From positions 682,001 to 746,000 of the forward strand of contig NZ_JAGISH010000001.1 in the NCBI RefSeq assembly GCF_017813235.1: a DNA stretch of 64,000 nt. The letters run 5' to 3'. Made by a program: the position numbers and the translations under genes. Numbering within the stretch: the first letter of the stretch is position 1; each line of letters opens with the position of its first letter. This DNA comes from Sagittula salina. GTDB taxonomy: Bacteria; Pseudomonadota; Alphaproteobacteria; Rhodobacterales; Rhodobacteraceae. The notes below the pieces were generated by a model that searched no databases, was not told the DNA's origin, and saw only the letters and a program-made list of their open reading frames with translations. Of the stretch, positions 60,817 through 64,000 are shown in pieces.

Positions 60817-62976
60817 ATGCGACTGTCCACGCTTGCCCTCATCGCCGGAACCTTCGCCGCGGCGGGTGGCGCCAGCCTCCTCGCGGCCAACTTCTCGGCG
60901 ACACTGGTCGAGACCGCGTCGCAGTCGGGGGTGCTGAACGAACTCGACGCCGAGGGGCTGACCTGGGCCGAGGTCGATACCAACGGGCTGCAGGTCTTCC
61001 TCATAGGCACGGCACCGGACGAAGCCGCGCGCTTTCAGGCACTGTCGGCAGCCGGGCGCGTGGTCGACGCCTCCCGCGTGATCGACCAGATGCTGGTCGA
61101 AGAACCCGAGGACATGGCCGCGCCGCGCTTCTCGGTGGAGATCCTCCGAAACGACGCGGGCATCTCGGTCATCGGACTGATCCCCGCCGCCACCGACCGC
61201 ACCGCGCTGGTCGAAAGCTTTCAGGCCATCGCCGGGCAGGACGAGGTTTCCGACCTGCTGGAGACCGCCGATTTCCCCGTTCCCGACGGCTGGGAGGACG
61301 CGTTGCGCTACGCAACCTCCGCCCTGCGCGACCTGCCGCGTTCGAAGGTCTCTGTCGCTGCCGACCGGGTCGACATCAAGGCCATGACCGAAAGCGCGGA
61401 AGCCCGCACCCGGCTGGAAACCACCCTCACCCGCCGCAAGCCCGCCGCCCTGCGGCTGGCACTGGAACTGACCGCGCCGCGCCCGGTCATCACACCCTTC
61501 ACCCTGCGCTTCCTGATCGACGAGAACGGTGCCCGCTTCGACGCCTGCTCCGCCGATACCGAGGAGAGCCGCGCCCGCATCCTGCGCGCCGCCGCCCGTG
61601 CCGGGCTGGAAGCAAAGGCCATCTGCACACTCGGCCTTGGCGTGCCCTCGCGCCGCTGGGCCGATGCCGTCGAACTGGGCATTTCGAAGCTCAAGGAAAT
61701 CGGTGGCGGCTCCATCACGTTTTCCAATGCCGATGTCACCCTCGTGGCTGTCGAAGGCACCGCGCAGGACGCCTTTGACCGCGTGGTGGGCGAACTGGAA
61801 TCGACCCTGCCGGATGTCTTCGCCCTGCACGCTGTGCTGCCGAAGCCGCCGGAGCAAGCCGCGGAGGGTCCGCCCGACTTCACCGCCACGCTGTCCCCCG
61901 AGGGCCGTGTACAGCTGCGCGGCCGTCTTGCGTCGGAGATCGCGCGCCAGACTGCCGACAGCTATGCCAAGGCCCGCTTTGGTTCCGGTCAGGTTTATAC
62001 CGCCGCCCGCGTGGTCGAAAACCTGCCCGCCGACTGGTCCGTCCGTACCCTCGCCGGGCTTGAGGCGCTGTCGATGCTGGCTAACGGCACCGTCGCCGTC
62101 ACCCCCGACCGCGTCACCGTGACCGGCCAGACCGGCAATGTGGAGGCCAACGCACAGATCGCCGCCCTGCTGGCCGGAAAGCTCGGCGAACAGGCAACCT
62201 TCGACATCGACGTGACCTATATCGAACGCCTTGACCCCACGCTGGGCCTGCCCTCCCCGCAGGAATGCGAGCAACTGATCGTGGAAACTGTCGGCAGCCG
62301 CAAGCTCAGCTTCGAACCCGGCTCAGCCACGCTCGATGGCTCAGCGCGCGACATTCTCAACGACCTCGCGGACCTTCTGAAGAAATGCGGTGACATCCCG
62401 CTGGAGATCGGCGGCCACACCGACAGCCAGGGGCGCGAGTCGATGAACCAGCAGCTGTCGCAGAAGCGCGCGCAGGCCGTACTTGACGCGCTGCGCACCC
62501 GTCTCGTGCCCGTCGCCAGCTACTCGGTGAAGGGTTACGGCGAAGAGCAGCCCATCGCCGAAAACGATACCGACGAAGGCCGCGAGGCCAACCGCCGCAT
62601 CGAATTCAAGCTGATCGGCCCGCCCGCCGAGGCCGTCGTCGCCACGCAGGGTGCCGACGCGGGAAGCGCCGAGACCGCCAAGGAGGACGCCACGCCGGAA
62701 GAAGCCGAAGACGACACTCCGAAAGACGGCGAAAAAGCACAGGACGAGGGCCAGAAGCAGGACGACAGCAAGGATCAGGAGGTCGGCACGGCAGAAGCCA
62801 CCTCCGATGCCCCTGCGGAGGATACGACCGCAGAAGAGCCCGCGGTTGAGGCACCGCCGATGCAGGCCCCCGCCGCGACAGAGGCCGCCGCCGGTATCGG
62901 TGCCGACAAGGCCGTGCCGGACGCAGCGGTGCGCGAACCAGATTTCAAGCCGGACACAACCGGCAACGACGGATAA
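60817..62976 (+). CDS. OmpA-family envelope protein with acidic tail
   Basis: The 719-residue protein has a signal-like N-terminus (LSTLALIAGTFAAAGGASLLA). Residues 40-480 contain several BON-like alpha/beta repeats (DEAARFQALSAAGRVVDASR; then FDRVVGELESTLPDVFALHA). The peptidoglycan-binding OmpA domain at about 495-605 has the signature GGHTDSQGRESMNQQLSQKR and YGEEQPIAEN. The last 110 residues form a low-complexity acidic E/D/A/K tail. It likely links envelope and peptidoglycan. It lies 61 bases after ubiA. Confidence 0.88.
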   Translation: MRLSTLALIAGTFAAAGGASLLAANFSATLVETASQSGVLNELDAEGLTWAEVDTNGLQVFLIGTAPDEAARFQALSAAGRVVDASRVIDQMLVEEPEDMAAPRFSVEILRNDAGISVIGLIPAATDRTALVESFQAIAGQDEVSDLLETADFPVPDGWEDALRYATSALRDLPRSKVSVAADRVDIKAMTESAEARTRLETTLTRRKPAALRLALELTAPRPVITPFTLRFLIDENGARFDACSADTEESRARILRAAARAGLEAKAICTLGLGVPSRRWADAVELGISKLKEIGGGSITFSNADVTLVAVEGTAQDAFDRVVGELESTLPDVFALHAVLPKPPEQAAEGPPDFTATLSPEGRVQLRGRLASEIARQTADSYAKARFGSGQVYTAARVVENLPADWSVRTLAGLEALSMLANGTVAVTPDRVTVTGQTGNVEANAQIAALLAGKLGEQATFDIDVTYIERLDPTLGLPSPQECEQLIVETVGSRKLSFEPGSATLDGSARDILNDLADLLKKCGDIPLEIGGHTDSQGRESMNQQLSQKRAQAVLDALRTRLVPVASYSVKGYGEEQPIAENDTDEGREANRRIEFKLIGPPAEAVVATQGADAGSAETAKEDATPEEAEDDTPKDGEKAQDEGQKQDDSKDQEVGTAEATSDAPAEDTTAEEPAVEAPPMQAPAATEAAAGIGADKAVPDAAVREPDFKPDTTGNDG

Positions 62977-63000
62977 ACCGTCCGAGGGACAGAAAAAGAA

Positions 63001-63333
63001 ATGGACAGACCGCAGTTCATCATCACCACCGCGATCATTCTCTTCGTGGCGTTCAGCCTTGGCTGGTTCGCCCATTGGCTCATCCACCGCTTCAAACGCG
63101 TCAGTCAGGCCGACATGGACCAACTTGAGCGCATGAGTCAGGAGTTGCACGAGGCTGAAGAGACCCGCGACCAGGCGATCACCTATCTTCAGCAGCGGGA
63201 GGCGGAGCTGACCAACCAGCTTGCCCAGACGGAGGCAGAGCTTTCCGCCGCCATGGATGGGCTGCGCGAGGCGCGGCAAGAGGCCGAAGAAATGCGCGCC
63301 TACGCCGAACGTTTGCACAACGCGCAGGGCTGA
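63001..63333 (+). CDS. Single-pass membrane coiled-coil protein
   Basis: The 110-residue protein has one transmembrane segment at about 7-28 (FIITTAIILFVAFSLGWFAH), a basic turn (HRFKR), and then a continuous coiled coil with heptad-like L/A spacing (LEAEETRDQ-like, TNQLAQTEAELSAAMDGLRE). It lies 24 bases after the OmpA-family gene, probably in the same transcript. The function is not known. Confidence 0.75.
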   Translation: MDRPQFIITTAIILFVAFSLGWFAHWLIHRFKRVSQADMDQLERMSQELHEAEETRDQAITYLQQREAELTNQLAQTEAELSAAMDGLREARQEAEEMRAYAERLHNAQG

Positions 63334-63649
63334 CCGCCCCGCCGTACTGGCTCCCCCCCCGCGCAGGCTTCGCCGCGCCAAACTGGACGCCGCGATGCGG
63401 CGCAAGGCCTACGCGCGGCCAAAGGTTATCGACCGGCCAGTTCATCCCTTCCGTCACTAAACCTCGGGAAAAGCTGGCGGCTCGCGACGCCTGACCACCG
63501 AGGCCGGCGCTCGCGCCACGCCTGGCTTACCTCCTGCCCCGCATATTCCCTCCCCAGAAGGTACCCGCCTTCATCCCCGCCACCGGAACCCTGTCCTTTT
63601 GGCCGCGTTGCCCGTAAGCAAGGCCAAGACAGACCAGACGGGAGCCCCC
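63334..63649. other. 316-bp gene-free region
   Basis: I see no gene with a ribosome site. It contains a run of eight C (63353-63360) and a GC-rich stretch. Bases 63641-63645 (GGAGC) provide the ribosome site of the next gene. Confidence 0.4.
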
Positions 63650-64000
63650 ATGACCGACATCATCGACCGCCTCGCCGATATCTCCAGCCGTTACGAGGCG
63701 CTTTTCGTCGACCTCTGGGGCTGCGTGCACAACGGCGTCACCGCATATTCGTCTGCCGTGGAGGCGCTGCGCGAATACCGCTCCGGGGGCGGTCTCGTGG
63801 TGCTTGTCACCAATGCCCCGCGCTCCCGTCTCCACGTGGCAAAGCAATTGATAAAACTCAACGTGCCCGAGGATTGCCACGACGCCATCGCGACCTCCGG
63901 CGACTCCGCCCGCGCCGCGATGTTTCAGGGTGCGGTGGGGGCGAAGGTCTGGTTCATGGGCCAGCCATGGGATGAAACCTTTTTCGAGCCGCTGGCCCTC
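63650..64000 (+). CDS. TIGR01459-family HAD-type hydrolase, N-terminal part
   Basis: The visible 117 residues start at ATG 63650 and run off the window. Motif I of the HAD fold is FVDLWGCVHNG (nucleophile Asp); motif II lies in VVLVTNAPRSR. This is the subclass IIA pattern with YSSAVEAL, as in NagD and in the TIGR01459 group of alphaproteobacteria. The substrate is probably a small phosphate ester. The cap domain is only partly present. Confidence 0.9.
   Translation, partial: MTDIIDRLADISSRYEALFVDLWGCVHNGVTAYSSAVEALREYRSGGGLVVLVTNAPRSRLHVAKQLIKLNVPEDCHDAIATSGDSARAAMFQGAVGAKVWFMGQPWDETFFEPLAL

Overview
The window is GC-rich, densely packed chromosomal DNA from an alphaproteobacterium, most likely a Rhodobacteraceae/Roseobacter-group organism. 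This is inferred from gene content and order: a petP/petR-like MarR/OmpR pair, a HDAC-xseB-ispA-dxs cluster, an ectoine hydrolase-like M24 protein, plant-type GshA, a TIGR01459 HAD protein, and the short intergenic repeats seen between many genes. I recognised about 65 protein genes, no rRNA or tRNA, no CRISPR array and no intact mobile element. One broken IS5-type transposase is present.

Layout. 1-2.2 kb: end of a class II aldolase gene, two small membrane proteins, a methyltransferase and a lytic transglycosylase lipoprotein. 2.3-6.1 kb: the paaABCDE phenylacetyl-CoA epoxidase operon (minus strand) with a readable promoter and a candidate operator. 6.1-12.9 kb: an NAD-binding epimerase-like protein, ExoD, then dxs, ispA, xseB and a histone-deacetylase-like gene, and a MarR/response-regulator pair. 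13.1-16.7 kb: a branched-chain aminotransferase and two tandem Aer-like PAS proteins. 16.8-25.4 kb: a polyamine/opine-type ABC importer (ATPase, two paralogous binding proteins, DUF1330, two enlarged permeases) divergent from a DoeA-like hydrolase. 25.5-30.4 kb: L,D-transpeptidase, a luciferase-like oxidoreductase, an Ada-half-site protein, ribA, an OmpR-type regulator, and a YigZ/IMPACT protein. 30.8-36.7 kb: pnp and rpsO, separated by a nitroreductase, an Na+/H+ antiporter and a GST. 36.8-41.8 kb: a secreted acidic repeat protein, DUF1643, a threonine/serine dehydratase, and a cnoX-LON-Trm112 operon. 41.9-48.9 kb: IS5 remnant, xth, an aspartoacylase-like protein, 1-Cys peroxiredoxin, aldehyde dehydrogenase, ACR3 and a pseudouridine synthase. 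49.5-53.5 kb: homocysteine methyltransferase, free-Met-(R)-SO reductase, thiolase, and a STAS/HATPase anti-sigma pair. 53.5-54.1 kb: a three-copy structured repeat. 54.2-64 kb: gamma-glutamyltransferase, gshA, GNAT, rsmE, ubiA, an OmpA-family protein, a coiled-coil membrane protein and the start of a HAD phosphatase.

Most of the window is housekeeping and catabolic. The parts I found least explained are: the triple 74-bp repeat at 53548-54079, in which two of the three copies are followed by a terminator-like hairpin; the tandem Aer-like PAS proteins whose shared C-terminal module is not a recognisable MCP hairpin; the importer operon with duplicated binding proteins and oversized permeases facing a DoeA-like gene; and a terminator-ended interval at 29.7-29.86 kb that could be a small RNA on one strand or a small gene on the other. 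All functional statements rest on motif recognition by eye; no database search was run.
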